Assembly: GCF_008065135.1 (NCBI RefSeq)
Contig: NZ_CP042914.1
Coordinates: 7,421,404-7,485,403, forward strand
Length of the DNA: 64,000 nt
Reading direction: 5' to 3'
DNA from: Roseimaritima ulvae
GTDB taxonomy: Bacteria; Planctomycetota; Planctomycetia; Pirellulales; Pirellulaceae
Positions 18,719-28,290 of this stretch are shown here, in pieces. The position numbers and the translations under genes are program-made. The notes below the pieces were generated by a model, which saw nothing but the letters and a program-made list of their open reading frames with translations, was not told the DNA's origin and made no database searches. Numbering within the stretch: position 1 is the stretch's first letter; every line of letters starts with the position of its first letter.

Positions 18719-19660
18719 TTAGCGGGGCTTGCGTTTGGTCAGCTTTTTGGCCGGGGCCTTGGACGACTTGGCGGTCGCTTTTTTGGCGGGCGTTTTTTTG
18801 CTGGCCGTGTCTTTGCTCGCCGACTTTTTGGCCGTGGCCTTTTTGGTCGTGGCCTTGGTGTCGGCGGCTTTTTTCCCGGCCGAGGCGGGTTTGGCTTTGT
18901 CGGCTGCGGGTTTGCCGGACGCCTTTTTGGTCTTCTGGGTGTCTTTGGCCGACGTGCTCGAAGCAGTGGATTTGACTATCGGCGTCGAGCTGGCCAGCAG
19001 GACGGCGCCGTTTTTATCGACTGCACTAACCACCGCCGCAACGGTTTTGTCTTTGGCGTTTTTCTTCCAAGCTGCGCTGGCTTGTTGCAACAGCGAGCCA
19101 AACTCCATGCCTTTGTTCTTCGGAATGGCTCGTTCCAATCCCGGCACCTTGCGGGAGGCCATTTCCGTTTCGTTGATGATCCCACAGGCAAACATGATCC
19201 ACAGGCCACCGTTGTCGACCGGGATACTGTGTCCGCCCAAACCCTGTTGAGTGACGTATGACAGGACAAACGGGGTCATTCCCGGCAGGGCTTCGAATTG
19301 CTCCACGGCCTTGCCGAGGTTTTGTTTTTTCATATCGTCCAACTCGAACGAATAGAAGGCCTCGAAGGCCGACTGCAAGACCCGCTTCAAGCGTGTGGCG
19401 GCAGCCATCGAATTAGGCAGATTGGACAGCACATCCGAAATTTCCGCGATCGTGGTGACGCGAACTTCGTTCCAGTCGAAGTACTGTTGTTCTAGCTTCG
19501 CCAACCCCTCATCGGCCAGTTCGCTGGGAGCCCCTTCCAGCAAGCAGGCGTACAACAGATGCTCCATCACCGGGCGGCTGGAGCTGGGCAGCGGTTTGTA
19601 ATGTTTTTTCAGGGCGGACTGAAGTTTGGAAATACGAGTGGCTCGGTTACTGGCGGTCAT
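18719..19660 (-). CDS. HhH-GPD/endonuclease III-like protein with histone H1-like tail
   Basis: 313 residues in two parts. Residues about 20-200 resemble the helical HhH-GPD fold: an ISDVLSNLP...RLKRVLQSAF helix pair, an LPGMTPFVLSYVTQQ helix-turn, and HSIPVDNGGLW where EndoIII/AlkA proteins carry VDTHV. The catalytic Lys and the four-Cys iron-sulfur cluster are not visible, so glycosylase activity is doubtful. From about residue 235 the sequence is a Lys/Ala/Ser/Thr tail (KKATAKKSASKDTASKK) like eukaryotic H1 or bacterial Hc1/HupB tails, which bind DNA. It is the last gene of the nusA-infB-rbfA run. A DNA-binding or nucleoid role is inferred. Confidence 0.65.
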   Translation of the reverse strand: MTASNRATRISKLQSALKKHYKPLPSSSRPVMEHLLYACLLEGAPSELADEGLAKLEQQYFDWNEVRVTTIAEISDVLSNLPNSMAAATRLKRVLQSAFEAFYSFELDDMKKQNLGKAVEQFEALPGMTPFVLSYVTQQGLGGHSIPVDNGGLWIMFACGIINETEMASRKVPGLERAIPKNKGMEFGSLLQQASAAWKKNAKDKTVAAVVSAVDKNGAVLLASSTPIVKSTASSTSAKDTQKTKKASGKPAADKAKPASAGKKAADTKATTKKATAKKSASKDTASKKTPAKKATAKSSKAPAKKLTKRKPR

Positions 19661-19741
19661 CGCGCGGTGTCCGTGTGGACGGAGTGTGGAGATTAAATAG
19701 GGGAAAGCATGTCGAACGGGGGCTGTTTCGACAGCGTGGGC

Positions 19742-20242
19742 TCATCCGAGCCTGGCATCGTCATCCGACGCTGCATCGTTGTCTTGGTCGGCCGGCTGGC
19801 TAGCGGCGTCGTCCGTGGCCGGTTCCGTTTCGCTGTCCGCCCCTTCGCCATCGACATCGGGGGTCGTCAAGCCGGCCTTGGCCGCCTCTTCGGCTTCGCG
19901 TTCGCGACGCAGTCGATCGAGCAGTTCGCCGACCTCCAAAGCGCTGCGTGTGCCCTTATCGATTTCGAATCGCAATTTGGGGATGTAACGACTATCGATT
20001 CGATCGGCGATTTTGGCTTGCAGGAAGCCCGCGGAGTGTTGCAAGCCGCGCAACGACAGGCGTTCCTGGGCTTCGTCCCCGCGAACACTGACCAACACTT
20101 TGGCCTCCCGCATATCCGCGCTGACTTTAACCCCCACGACGGTAACGTCTTGGATGCGCGGATCGCGCAGGTCCGTCAGGATGGCGGTCGCCACGACTTC
20201 GCGGATGGCTTCGGCAGCTTTAAGTAAACGACGACTGGTCAC
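19742..20242 (-). CDS. rbfA: Ribosome-binding factor A
   Basis: 166 residues. RbfA is a KH-type protein needed for 16S rRNA 5'-end maturation and 30S assembly. The N-terminal SRRLLKAAEAIREVVATAI, the DPRIQDVTVVGVKVSADMREAKVLVSV core and the IPKLRFEIDKG segment match the family. After about residue 130 an acidic tail (EREAEEAAK... DDAASQPADQDNDAASDDD) makes the protein longer than the usual 120 or so residues. It follows infB by about 70 bases, the classical order. Confidence 0.93.
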   Translation of the reverse strand: MTSRRLLKAAEAIREVVATAILTDLRDPRIQDVTVVGVKVSADMREAKVLVSVRGDEAQERLSLRGLQHSAGFLQAKIADRIDSRYIPKLRFEIDKGTRSALEVGELLDRLRREREAEEAAKAGLTTPDVDGEGADSETEPATDDAASQPADQDNDAASDDDARLG

Positions 20243-20313
20243 GGAAAGACAATGCGGTTACAGGCGGAATCGCGCGCGCGGAGCGCGGCGCGGAAAACAG
20301 GAAACAAGCTCGA

Positions 20314-23241
20314 TCAGTCCAACGTACGGGCGACTTGCTCGATCTTGTAGGCTTCCAACACATCGTCTTGCTTGATGTCGTTGAAGCCGGACAGTTTGAT
20401 GCCACATTCCATGCCGCGAGGCACTTCTTTGACATCTTCTTTGATGCGTCGCAAGGCATCGAGCGGATAGTCGCCGATCGTGCGACCGTCGCGATTAACG
20501 CGGATCCGGCAGCCTCGCTGGATGGACCCTTGAGCCACATAACAACCGGCGATGGTGCCCACGCGACTGATCTGGAAGGTCTGTTTGACCAAAGCCCGAC
20601 CGAGTTCGACGACGCGTTCTTCCGGTCGCAGGCGACCTTCGATCATGGCCTTGATTTCGTCGGTCAGCTTGTAGATCACGTCGTAGCGACGAATCTCGAC
20701 CCCACGTTCATCGGCCAACGAGCGAGCCGCGTCGTCGGGCATCACGTTAAACGCCAGAATCACGGCATCGGAAGCGGAAGCCAAGGTGACGTCGGCCAGC
20801 GTGACGCCACCGACGCTGCGTTGGAGCACACGGACTTCGACTTCCGGGTTGTCCAGCTTGCTCAGCTCTTTGTCGATCGCTTCGAGCGAACCGCGAACGT
20901 CCGAGCGAATGATCACGTTCAGCTTGGTCTTCTCTTGCTGTTCGCCCAAACGCCCTTCTTCCACCAATTGTTGGAAGTGCTCGAAGGACACCTTGGTGGT
21001 CACTCCGGACAGGTTTTCGGTGCGATGACCATGTTCACGCGACTGGGCGATTTCGCGAGCTTGCGTGATATCGTCCAAAACGTGGAAGCGGTCACCGGCG
21101 CCCGGCGGTTCGTCCAAGCCCATCAGATTAACGGGCGTGCTAGGACCGGCTTCCTGCATCGCTTCGCCAGTCAAGGTGTTGCTCATCGCTCGCACCCGAC
21201 CGTGGGCGGCACCACAGACGACGACATCGCCGATCCGCAGGGTACCGTTTTGCACGACCATTTTGGCCACCACTCCGCGGTCGCCTTGCTGTTCGGCTTC
21301 CAAACAAACACCCAACGCTTTGCGGTCAGGGTTGGCTTGGTATTCATTCAGTTCGGCGATCGTCAGCAGGGTTTCTAATAACTCGTCCATCCCCATCCCA
21401 GTGATGGCACTGGTTTTGACGACTTCGATATCGCCACCCCATTCGCTGGGCGTCAACTGATGTTCGGTCAACTGGGTCATCGTCCGCATCGGGTCGACGC
21501 CTTCCAGATCCGACTTATTCAAAGCCACCACGATCGGCACACCGGCGGCTTTGGCATGACTGATGGCTTCTTCGGTTTGCGGCATGATGCCGTCGTCGGC
21601 CGCGACGACCAGCACCGCGATATCGGTCACGTTGGCACCACGTGCCCGCATTTCGGTAAAGGCTTCGTGGCCAGGCGTATCGACAAAGGTGACCTGCCGG
21701 TCATCTTTATCGACGGTGTAGGCACGGATGTGTTGAGTAATCCCGCCGGCTTCACCGCTGACCACATCGATTCCGATCAGGCGATCAAGCAAGCTGGTTT
21801 TACCGTGGTCGACGTGCCCCAAGAAGGTCACGATGGGAGCTCGTGGGACCAGCTTCTCTTGCTCGTCTTCCTGCTCTTCGATCGTGGTGATCAGTTCGTC
21901 TTCGAGGGTTTCGTGAGCCTTCAGCTGGATATCCAGATCCAACTCGGCCGCAATCAGCTCCGCCGTTTCCTGATCGATCGAGGCGTTGATGTTGGCCATC
22001 GTGCCCATGCCCATCAGGAACCGCAGGACGTTGGCCACCGGCACGCCAGCCGCTTCGCAAAACTCGCGGATCGAGCAGGGCAATTCCAGGGTGACTGCAT
22101 CTTTTCGGGGCGCCGCGGTGTTGACGCCTTTGCGTCGTCGCGGCCCCGAATGCCGGCCTCCGGGACGCCGACGACCGTAGTCTCCGCCGCCCTCGAGCAT
22201 CAGGTTGCGTTTATTGTTGGGACGCCGGCTCTTGTTGCGATCCGGTCGAGCTCCAGCCATCCCGGCACTGCGACGTTTTTCGCCCGCATCTTCGGTTTCG
22301 CCACCACGGCCGCCACGGCCTTTGGCCTTCTCAGCGAATTCGCTCAAACCGCCGGTGCCAATCTTCGACTTTTTGGTCTTCTCTTCGGAGACCACTTTGT
22401 CGATGCCGGCCGCGTCGCCTTGCTTGTGCCCGGCGATGGCGTCTTTGGTGAATCGCACTTCGGGCTGCTGAGCCGGCGGATCGCCGGAAGCTTTGCGAGC
22501 CACCGGGGGCTTGGCATCAGGCAGGGCCGCCAGATTGATTTTGATCGAAGGTTCGCGACGCTTGGGCGGACGGCTGGGCTTGCTGCCCTTGCTGTCGCCT
22601 CGATCGGAGCGATTGCCACGACCGATTACACGAATCTTGCCGCTGCCGCCCGGTCCCACCGGATCACGACGCATCGGCGACAAGGGCCCCGGCGCGGCTT
22701 CGGGCATCTTGGATTTCCGCTCGGCCGCAGCCGGCTGGGCCGGTTCGGAGGGCGCGGCGGGCTTGGCCGCAGGAGCTGACTCGGCCGCAGGCTTGGCAGC
22801 TGGCGGAGTCTCCACAGCGGGCTTTTCTTTGACAGCATCGCTCTGGGGCGACTCGGCCGCAGCATCACCGCTGGGAACCGACGGAGTTTCCGCTGCGGGC
22901 TTGGCGGGGGCTGGCGACTCGGCAGTAGGCTTGACCGACAACGGCGGCTTGGTACCGGACCGACGTCCGAGCACACGATTGGCCGTGGCACGATCGGCTG
23001 CGGGATCGGCTTCCCTTACGGGGGCGATCGGAGCACTGGCGGCGGCTTTAGAAACCGGAGCGGGCGAGGCCTTTTTAGATCGGCCACCCTCCAGATATTT
23101 TTCAACTCGCTGGACCTCATCGTCGTCCAGACTAGCCAGCGCTGAGCCTTTACCGGTGACACCGGCTTTTTTACAGATTTCGACCAGTTCTTTACTGTCT
23201 AACTTTAAGTCTTTTGCGAGCGCGTAAATGCGTACGGGCAC
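20314..23241 (-). CDS. infB: Translation initiation factor IF-2
   Basis: 975 residues; GTPase that places initiator fMet-tRNA on the 30S subunit. The start is GTG 23241 ([20 protein letters not shown], the IF-2 N-terminal domain). Residues about 55-380 are a long Pro/Ala/Lys/Arg-rich disordered region. The second IF-2 N-terminal motif follows ([23 protein letters not shown]). The G domain shows G1 [13 protein letters not shown]3 DTPGHEAF and G4 NKSD, followed by domains II-IV ([35 protein letters not shown]). Located between nusA and rbfA. Confidence 0.97.
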   Translation of the reverse strand: MPVRIYALAKDLKLDSKELVEICKKAGVTGKGSALASLDDDEVQRVEKYLEGGRSKKASPAPVSKAAASAPIAPVREADPAADRATANRVLGRRSGTKPPLSVKPTAESPAPAKPAAETPSVPSGDAAAESPQSDAVKEKPAVETPPAAKPAAESAPAAKPAAPSEPAQPAAAERKSKMPEAAPGPLSPMRRDPVGPGGSGKIRVIGRGNRSDRGDSKGSKPSRPPKRREPSIKINLAALPDAKPPVARKASGDPPAQQPEVRFTKDAIAGHKQGDAAGIDKVVSEEKTKKSKIGTGGLSEFAEKAKGRGGRGGETEDAGEKRRSAGMAGARPDRNKSRRPNNKRNLMLEGGGDYGRRRPGGRHSGPRRRKGVNTAAPRKDAVTLELPCSIREFCEAAGVPVANVLRFLMGMGTMANINASIDQETAELIAAELDLDIQLKAHETLEDELITTIEEQEDEQEKLVPRAPIVTFLGHVDHGKTSLLDRLIGIDVVSGEAGGITQHIRAYTVDKDDRQVTFVDTPGHEAFTEMRARGANVTDIAVLVVAADDGIMPQTEEAISHAKAAGVPIVVALNKSDLEGVDPMRTMTQLTEHQLTPSEWGGDIEVVKTSAITGMGMDELLETLLTIAELNEYQANPDRKALGVCLEAEQQGDRGVVAKMVVQNGTLRIGDVVVCGAAHGRVRAMSNTLTGEAMQEAGPSTPVNLMGLDEPPGAGDRFHVLDDITQAREIAQSREHGHRTENLSGVTTKVSFEHFQQLVEEGRLGEQQEKTKLNVIIRSDVRGSLEAIDKELSKLDNPEVEVRVLQRSVGGVTLADVTLASASDAVILAFNVMPDDAARSLADERGVEIRRYDVIYKLTDEIKAMIEGRLRPEERVVELGRALVKQTFQISRVGTIAGCYVAQGSIQRGCRIRVNRDGRTIGDYPLDALRRIKEDVKEVPRGMECGIKLSGFNDIKQDDVLEAYKIEQVARTLD

Positions 23242-23414
23242 GGGGCAAGGATCCTGTGAATCGATTTGGGGTCGGTTGGTCAGCCACCGTGGACTGGCAA
23301 AACCGACGAATTGTGTCGTTAAATTACATTATTTCCTCCATTCGCTCCGTACGCCGAAAGGCGCGAAGCGACCATCCTGACCCAGGCGGATTCCCGCTGG
23401 GCCGTGGCGAAGCA

Positions 23415-24869
23415 TCAACTACTCTGCTGACTGGTTGGCGCCGCATCTCCCGGCGAAGCTCCTTCCTGACCTTCGCCAGTCTGCTCGCCGTCTGAACCAG
23501 CCTGCTCGCTGCCTGCGTCGGCTTGTTCGCCGCTTGAGTCGGCTTGCTCGCCGCTTGAGTCGGCTTGCTCCGCTTGCGAAGCGGGTTCCGCCGGAGCACT
23601 GGGCTCGGCGGCTGGCGAAGCTTCTGCTTCGGGGGTCGGTTCAGGAGCCGCGGTCGTTTCCGCCGTGTCCTGAGCCTGTTTTTCTCGATCACGTCGCTGA
23701 CGTCGTTCTTCGGCTGCCGCGACTTCGGCTTCCTCCGCCTTGCCTTCCGCCTGCTCGACGATGCGGTCGACTTGTTCTTCGGTCAGACCGCTCATTTCCA
23801 TCAGGGCATCGGGCTCGATCACCGACAAGTCATCATAGGACAAATAGCCCTGTTCGACCAAGGCGCCGGCCAAATCTTCGGTGACCCCATCCAGCTCACT
23901 AAAACCGGAAACGGCCCGACTGATCTGCTCCTCCAGCTCGTTGCCGGTCATGATCTCGATGTCCCAGCCGCACAACTTGCTAGCCAGGCGAACATTTTGA
24001 CCACGACGGCCGATCGCCAAGGACAACTGATCTTCCTGCACCAACACGATGGCCCGGCCGATCATGTCACACAACAACACCTGCTCGACCGTTGCCGGTT
24101 GCAGGGCATTAGGCACTAACACCAGCGGGTCTTCGCTGTAGCGGATCACGTCGATGTGTTCGCCAGCCAATTCTTCTCGCACGGCCTTGATCCGGCTACC
24201 GCGGAACCCGACGCAAACCGCAATCGGATCGACCTGATTGTCCATACTGGCAACGGCGACTTTACTGCGATAACCGGGCTCGCGACTGACCGATTTAATC
24301 TCAATCGTGCCATCGGACAGCTCGGGAATTTCCTGCTCGAACAACCGCTGCACCAACTGCGGACGGGTCCGACTGAGCACCACGCGGATGCGGTTACCGG
24401 TTGCACGCACCTCAAACACCACGGCCCGAATCCGCTCGCCGGCGTGCAGGGATTCCCCTGGAATCTGTTCACTGCGAGGCAAAATGGCTTCGACATTACC
24501 CAGATTGACCGTGGCCACTCCACCGTCGGCGCGTCCGATTACCCCGCTGACGATCTGCCCGATCAGCTCGCGGTACTCCAACATCAAGGAGTCGCGTTCG
24601 GCCTCTTTAACCTTCTGAATGATGACTTGCTTAGCGGTCTGAGCCCCAATACGGCCGATCTGGTCATCCCCCAGCGGCTCACCGTCCAAGACAGCTTGAG
24701 CCTGACCGCTCTGGCGGTCCAAACGCACGACTATATCCGCATCTTCTCCATACTGCCGCTTGGCAGCCGTTTGCAGAGCAGACTCGATCGCGGAGAACAC
24801 GATTTCCTTATCAATGTTCTTTTCGCGATGAAGCGAGTCGACGTAGCGAAGGATATCTTGGGGATTCAT
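23415..24869 (-). CDS. nusA: Transcription termination/antitermination factor NusA
   Basis: 484 residues. The NusA N-terminal domain (MNPQDILRYVDSLHREKNID, FSAIESALQTAAKRQYG), the S1 domain (GQIVSGVIGRADGGVATVNLG), two KH domains (PIAVCVGFRGSRIKAVREELAGE; QLSLAIGRRGQNVRLASKLCGW) and a C-terminal HhH-like segment (GVTEDLAGALVEQGYLSYDDL) are all present. The last 110 residues are an acidic, Ala/Glu/Ser-rich tail with repeats of QADSSGE, longer than typical. First gene of the nusA-infB-rbfA run. RimP, often encoded just upstream in other bacteria, is not here. A terminator separates nusA from the gene before it, so it probably has its own promoter. Confidence 0.97.
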   Translation of the reverse strand: MNPQDILRYVDSLHREKNIDKEIVFSAIESALQTAAKRQYGEDADIVVRLDRQSGQAQAVLDGEPLGDDQIGRIGAQTAKQVIIQKVKEAERDSLMLEYRELIGQIVSGVIGRADGGVATVNLGNVEAILPRSEQIPGESLHAGERIRAVVFEVRATGNRIRVVLSRTRPQLVQRLFEQEIPELSDGTIEIKSVSREPGYRSKVAVASMDNQVDPIAVCVGFRGSRIKAVREELAGEHIDVIRYSEDPLVLVPNALQPATVEQVLLCDMIGRAIVLVQEDQLSLAIGRRGQNVRLASKLCGWDIEIMTGNELEEQISRAVSGFSELDGVTEDLAGALVEQGYLSYDDLSVIEPDALMEMSGLTEEQVDRIVEQAEGKAEEAEVAAAEERRQRRDREKQAQDTAETTAAPEPTPEAEASPAAEPSAPAEPASQAEQADSSGEQADSSGEQADAGSEQAGSDGEQTGEGQEGASPGDAAPTSQQSS

Positions 24870-24893
24870 GCAGGCTTGGACAGTTTTCCATAG

Positions 24894-24928
24894 ATAAAAA
24901 AAACGGCCCGGGCAGAAATTGACCCGGG
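24894..24928 (-). terminator. Rho-independent terminator upstream of nusA
   Basis: On the minus strand, GCCCGGG-10 nt-CCCGGGC is followed by CGTTTTTTTT. It lies between the stop of the exported protein gene (24960) and the nusA start (24869), so it ends that transcript or acts as a leader attenuator. Confidence 0.85.
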
Positions 24929-24959
24929 CGCGTCGCAGGATCTCGATGAATGGTTGAGG

Positions 24960-25535
24960 TTAACGACCTAGCGAATCGCTGTCAACCAACAACGGCTCGG
25001 CAAACGCTACCGGTGCCACCGACTCCAACACCCCCACAGTAGGGACAGAGACGCGAACCCGCAACACCGCCCATCGCGGCCGCGGCGCGAACCGTTTCGC
25101 TCGCGAGGACTGCCCCAACAAGCCCCGCGGTTCCGCGACACGCTTGGGCAATTGAACCTCCGCTACCCCCGCGGCGTTGAATTCTAACTGCTTCCACCAC
25201 CGCATCGTCTTGCCCGGAGCGTCGACATAATGTGTGCGGTCGGGCGACGGAACCCTCGCGACCAACTCAAAGGTGGCGTGGGCGCGGAGCGGCGCTGGAC
25301 GCGAGTGCTTATCGAGCAACATGACCTGAGCCCGCCAACCATCCGACTCCGCATCGCGGTCCCAGTTGGCCAGACACGCCTCCAACGTGGCATGCGTGGG
25401 ACGCCCCACGACACCCTGACTAAAATCTTGGGCAACCGCCGCTTGGGACATCAGCGATAGCAGACACAGCCCCCCCACAGCAACGCGACCAAACGAACTG
25501 GCAATCTTAAAGGAAGACGGAGCGGAGCGAATCAT
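24960..25535 (-). CDS. Exported protein of unknown function
   Basis: 191 residues with an N-terminal signal peptide (SFGRVAVGGLCLLSLMSQAAVAQ). The mature part contains GWRAQVMLLDKHSRPAPLRAHATFELVARVPSPD followed by further strand-rich segments, suggesting a small beta-sandwich. No family is recognised. It is followed by a strong terminator before nusA, so it is probably a separate transcription unit. Confidence 0.7.
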   Translation of the reverse strand: MIRSAPSSFKIASSFGRVAVGGLCLLSLMSQAAVAQDFSQGVVGRPTHATLEACLANWDRDAESDGWRAQVMLLDKHSRPAPLRAHATFELVARVPSPDRTHYVDAPGKTMRWWKQLEFNAAGVAEVQLPKRVAEPRGLLGQSSRAKRFAPRPRWAVLRVRVSVPTVGVLESVAPVAFAEPLLVDSDSLGR

Positions 25536-25799
25536 CGGGCAGACCTGTTAAGCAAGGGTTCCACAACAGCAGAACCACCTGAGGTTGCAAACGCGGGGCC
25601 CAAGCGACCCGAGGAACGTCCCCATTGAACCTAAACACAATTACCAACAGGGTTTGCGAGGGAAGCGACAGGATCTGCGATCGTTGCAATGTGGTTTTTG
25701 AGCAACAACAACCGTGGCGGAAAAACCACATCACCGATCGCCGCCGCCATCACGCACGACTCGCGAGGCGCAAAGGGGGCGCGAGGCAGATACACGCCT
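25536..25799. other. Intergenic stretch without recognised gene
   Basis: Part of a 520-base gap between two minus-strand genes. The only recognisable content is the Family C element that follows. Short open frames here overlap the repeat and are not credible. Confidence 0.5.
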
Positions 25800-25956
25800 C
25801 TTCACGCTCCCTCTGGGAGAGTCGAGCGTCAGCGAGGAGAGGGCGACCGCGCCGCCGCAAAAACTATAAAAACCTCCCCTCGCTAAGGCTCGACCCTCCT
25901 TGAAAAGGAGGGTGAAGCAAGCGGCCCCAAGGTCCAATGCTGCAGCAATACAATTG
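25800..25956. repeat. Family C MITE-like element, copy 2 (subfamily 2)
   Basis: The core CTTCACGCTCCCTCTGGGAG to GGAGGGTGAAG has inner motifs GTCGAGCGTCAGCGAG and CTCGCTAAGGCTCGAC in inverted arrangement. The right flank (GGCCCCAAGGTCCAATGC...) is shared with the copies at 43.1 and 44.2 kb. Confidence 0.8.
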
Positions 25957-26055
25957 ACGCCGCGGAAGATGCGCGCGGGAACCGGTCGCTAGTGCGATGC
26001 GGCTGATGAAGGGACGTTAGCCCACGGTTTCCGCCACGGGTCATCCTGACGCTGC

Positions 26056-27372
26056 TTAGTCGTCGAAACGAGCGATGCGGATCGCAGCGGCTTGGCCCTG
26101 TGGGGTCACATTGACCGACAAAAAGCTGTCGCCGGCGGGCGTCTGGTTGTCGACCGTGACGGGAATGTCGCAGCGAGGGTCGGGAGTATCGTAGTTCAAG
26201 GTCGGGAATAGGGTGCCGTGCTGCAGGGCCATCAAGCTGGCGATCGCTTCGACCATTCCTCCCCCGGCGCCCAAGTTACCGAAGTGGCTTTTGGCGGCTA
26301 CCACCGGCGGGATCTTTCCGGCCGGTGCGAACACGTCCCCGATGGCGGCGGCTTCTTGCGCGTCGCCTTCGACGGTGCCCAGACCATGCGCGTGCACATG
26401 ACCGACGGTCTTGGCCTCGCCCAACGCCGCCCGCATCACATTCGCCAAAGCTTGACGCTGGAACTGGGGGGTCACCCGAGCCGTCACGGCACTGCTGCCA
26501 TAACCGACGATTTCTCCCAGAATGGTGGCCCCGCGTGCCTCCGCGTGGGAGAGGGTTTCCAAAACCATGGCCCCCGCTCCTTCGCCCAGCACCCCGCCAT
26601 CGCGATCGGCATCAAAGGGACGACTCATCGCCGTGGGATCATCACGGTCACTTGCCAAATCCTCTTGCATGCAGGCGTGCATGGTACGGAAGGGATGGAT
26701 CCGCGAACCGGTCGCCCCCACCAGAATCGCATCGGAATGCCCGCGCTGGAGCGTCAGATAGGCTTCGGACAAAGCGGCGGCCGCACTGGCCTCCCGCAGC
26801 GTGATTGAATTGTTCGGTCCCTGCAGGTCGTTGTAGATCGCGATATGGCTGGCCGGCATATTGGGCAGATACTTCAGCAACCACAGCGGGTTGACCTGCG
26901 GCTTACCATCCGGCCCCCAGCGTTCAAAATGAAACTCGCCTTGCTCATCCAGGCATTTTTCTACCCCTGCAGCGAACTCCTCAGGCAGCGTCATGATGTA
27001 GTCGCAGCCGTAGATCACACCCGTCCGATAGGGATCACGTCGCTCGGCTGACAAATCGGCGGACGTCAGCGCCAACTGGGCGGCCGCAACCCCCATTTCG
27101 ATTTCTCGGCACATCACCTTGCTGCCCTTGCGAATCGTCCGCTGCAGCGGTTTTTCGAGCGGTCCGTAGTCGCCGATCGCGCCGCTAAACTGCGAGGCCT
27201 CCGCACCGTTGCTTAGCGGTAACGACTCGGTGGGGACGCGGCTCAGGGGCCCCACCCCGCTACGGCCCTGTTGCAAGGACTGAAAGAGCGTCTGAACGTC
27301 GTTACCCAACGGACTAATCACCCCCAAACCGGTGATCACGATACGGGGCAAGGGGTTGGTGTGCTGAGCCAT
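26056..27372 (-). CDS. Beta-ketoacyl-ACP synthase-like protein with catalytic Cys replaced by Glu
   Basis: 438 residues with the KAS II thiolase fold from end to end: RIVITGLGVISPLGND at the N terminus, RPFDADRDGGVLGEGAGAMV, VHAHGLGTVEGDAQE and KSHFGNLGAGGGMVEAI. At the nucleophile site, where KAS enzymes have TACxSG after GPN-S-I, this protein reads TLREASA, so Glu194 replaces Cys. The first catalytic His (HAHG) is kept, but the second (normally KS..GH) is Asn. It therefore resembles chain-length-factor or decarboxylating KSQ proteins, though those have Gln. It may act as a non-condensing partner or a malonyl decarboxylase. No ACP or second KS gene is adjacent. Confidence 0.85.
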   Translation of the reverse strand: MAQHTNPLPRIVITGLGVISPLGNDVQTLFQSLQQGRSGVGPLSRVPTESLPLSNGAEASQFSGAIGDYGPLEKPLQRTIRKGSKVMCREIEMGVAAAQLALTSADLSAERRDPYRTGVIYGCDYIMTLPEEFAAGVEKCLDEQGEFHFERWGPDGKPQVNPLWLLKYLPNMPASHIAIYNDLQGPNNSITLREASAAAALSEAYLTLQRGHSDAILVGATGSRIHPFRTMHACMQEDLASDRDDPTAMSRPFDADRDGGVLGEGAGAMVLETLSHAEARGATILGEIVGYGSSAVTARVTPQFQRQALANVMRAALGEAKTVGHVHAHGLGTVEGDAQEAAAIGDVFAPAGKIPPVVAAKSHFGNLGAGGGMVEAIASLMALQHGTLFPTLNYDTPDPRCDIPVTVDNQTPAGDSFLSVNVTPQGQAAAIRIARFDD

Positions 27373-27598
27373 TTCTGCTTAATGATGTGTAATACTGGCA
27401 ATAACCGTCATGATTCAATCCGATAGGGGGCCATTCTAACCACGAAAACCGGACGACGACGAGGCGGTAACGGATTGGCGGCGGCGGCCCCCAACGAGGA
27501 TTGCCGAAATATTCCGCGAAACCCTCATCCTGTTCGCCGGTTTACTTATCCACCTGATCTGAGTCCACCCAAACCTTTTCTTTTTTTGGAGTTCGTCC

Positions 27599-28276
27599 AT
27601 GAACCTACGTTTTGTCCGCTACAGCTGCGCCGCTCTCTGTTCGCTGGCGCTGGCCGTTTCCTCAGCCGCCGCCCAACCACCCGAGCGTGACCGCCCCGAC
27701 GGTGGCCGCCCCCCCCGAGGTGAACGCGACGGCGATCGCCCACGACGAGGCCCCGGCGATCGACAAGGCGGCCCGGAAGTCGCTCCCGACGCGATGGCCA
27801 AACAAATGATCGAACGATTCGACAAAGACGGCGACAAGAAACTCGACTCCACCGAATTGGTGGCCGCGCTAACCGAGATGCGGAACCTCCGTGGTCGCCG
27901 TGGCGGTGGACGCCCCGAAGGTGGCCGGCCCGAAGGTGGACGCCCCGAAGGTGGCCGGCCCGATGGTGAACGAGGACCACGCGAAGGTTTTAATCCGGAA
28001 GCCATGCTGCAACGCATCTTCGAACAGAACGACAAGGATGACGACGGCAAACTGAGCGGCGACGAAATTCCCGAACGTATGCAACGCAACCTCGATCGCA
28101 TCGACACCAATGACGACGGAGCGGTCGACAAAAAGGAAGCGGAAGCCATGTTCAGCCAGATGCGTGATCGTCGTCCCGGCGGCGACCGCCCCCGCGATGG
28201 CGGAGGCCGGCGACGCGGTGAAGGCGATGGCGCCCGCCCCGAAGGCGATCGGCCTCGACGTCCCCCGGCGGAATAA
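27599..28276 (+). CDS. Exported EF-hand protein
   Basis: 225 residues with a signal peptide ([17 protein letters not shown]). Three canonical EF-hand loops are visible: [24 protein letters not shown] and [12 protein letters not shown], each with Asp at positions 1, 3 and 5 and Glu at 12, so calcium binding is very likely. They are separated and flanked by Gly/Arg/Pro/Asp-rich disordered runs, including four tandem GGRPEG-type repeats (bases about 27905-27965). Such EF-hand proteins are numerous in planctomycetes. The function is unknown; a cell-surface calcium sensor or matrix protein is a guess. Convergent with porin copy 2. Confidence 0.8.
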   Translation: MNLRFVRYSCAALCSLALAVSSAAAQPPERDRPDGGRPPRGERDGDRPRRGPGDRQGGPEVAPDAMAKQMIERFDKDGDKKLDSTELVAALTEMRNLRGRRGGGRPEGGRPEGGRPEGGRPDGERGPREGFNPEAMLQRIFEQNDKDDDGKLSGDEIPERMQRNLDRIDTNDDGAVDKKEAEAMFSQMRDRRPGGDRPRDGGGRRRGEGDGARPEGDRPRRPPAE

Positions 28277-28290
28277 ACGACGCCCGCGGG

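Noticed and set aside
21460-22779. 439-codon plus-strand frame opposite infB
   Set aside because: Antisense shadow of the IF-2 G domain and disordered region; no family features.
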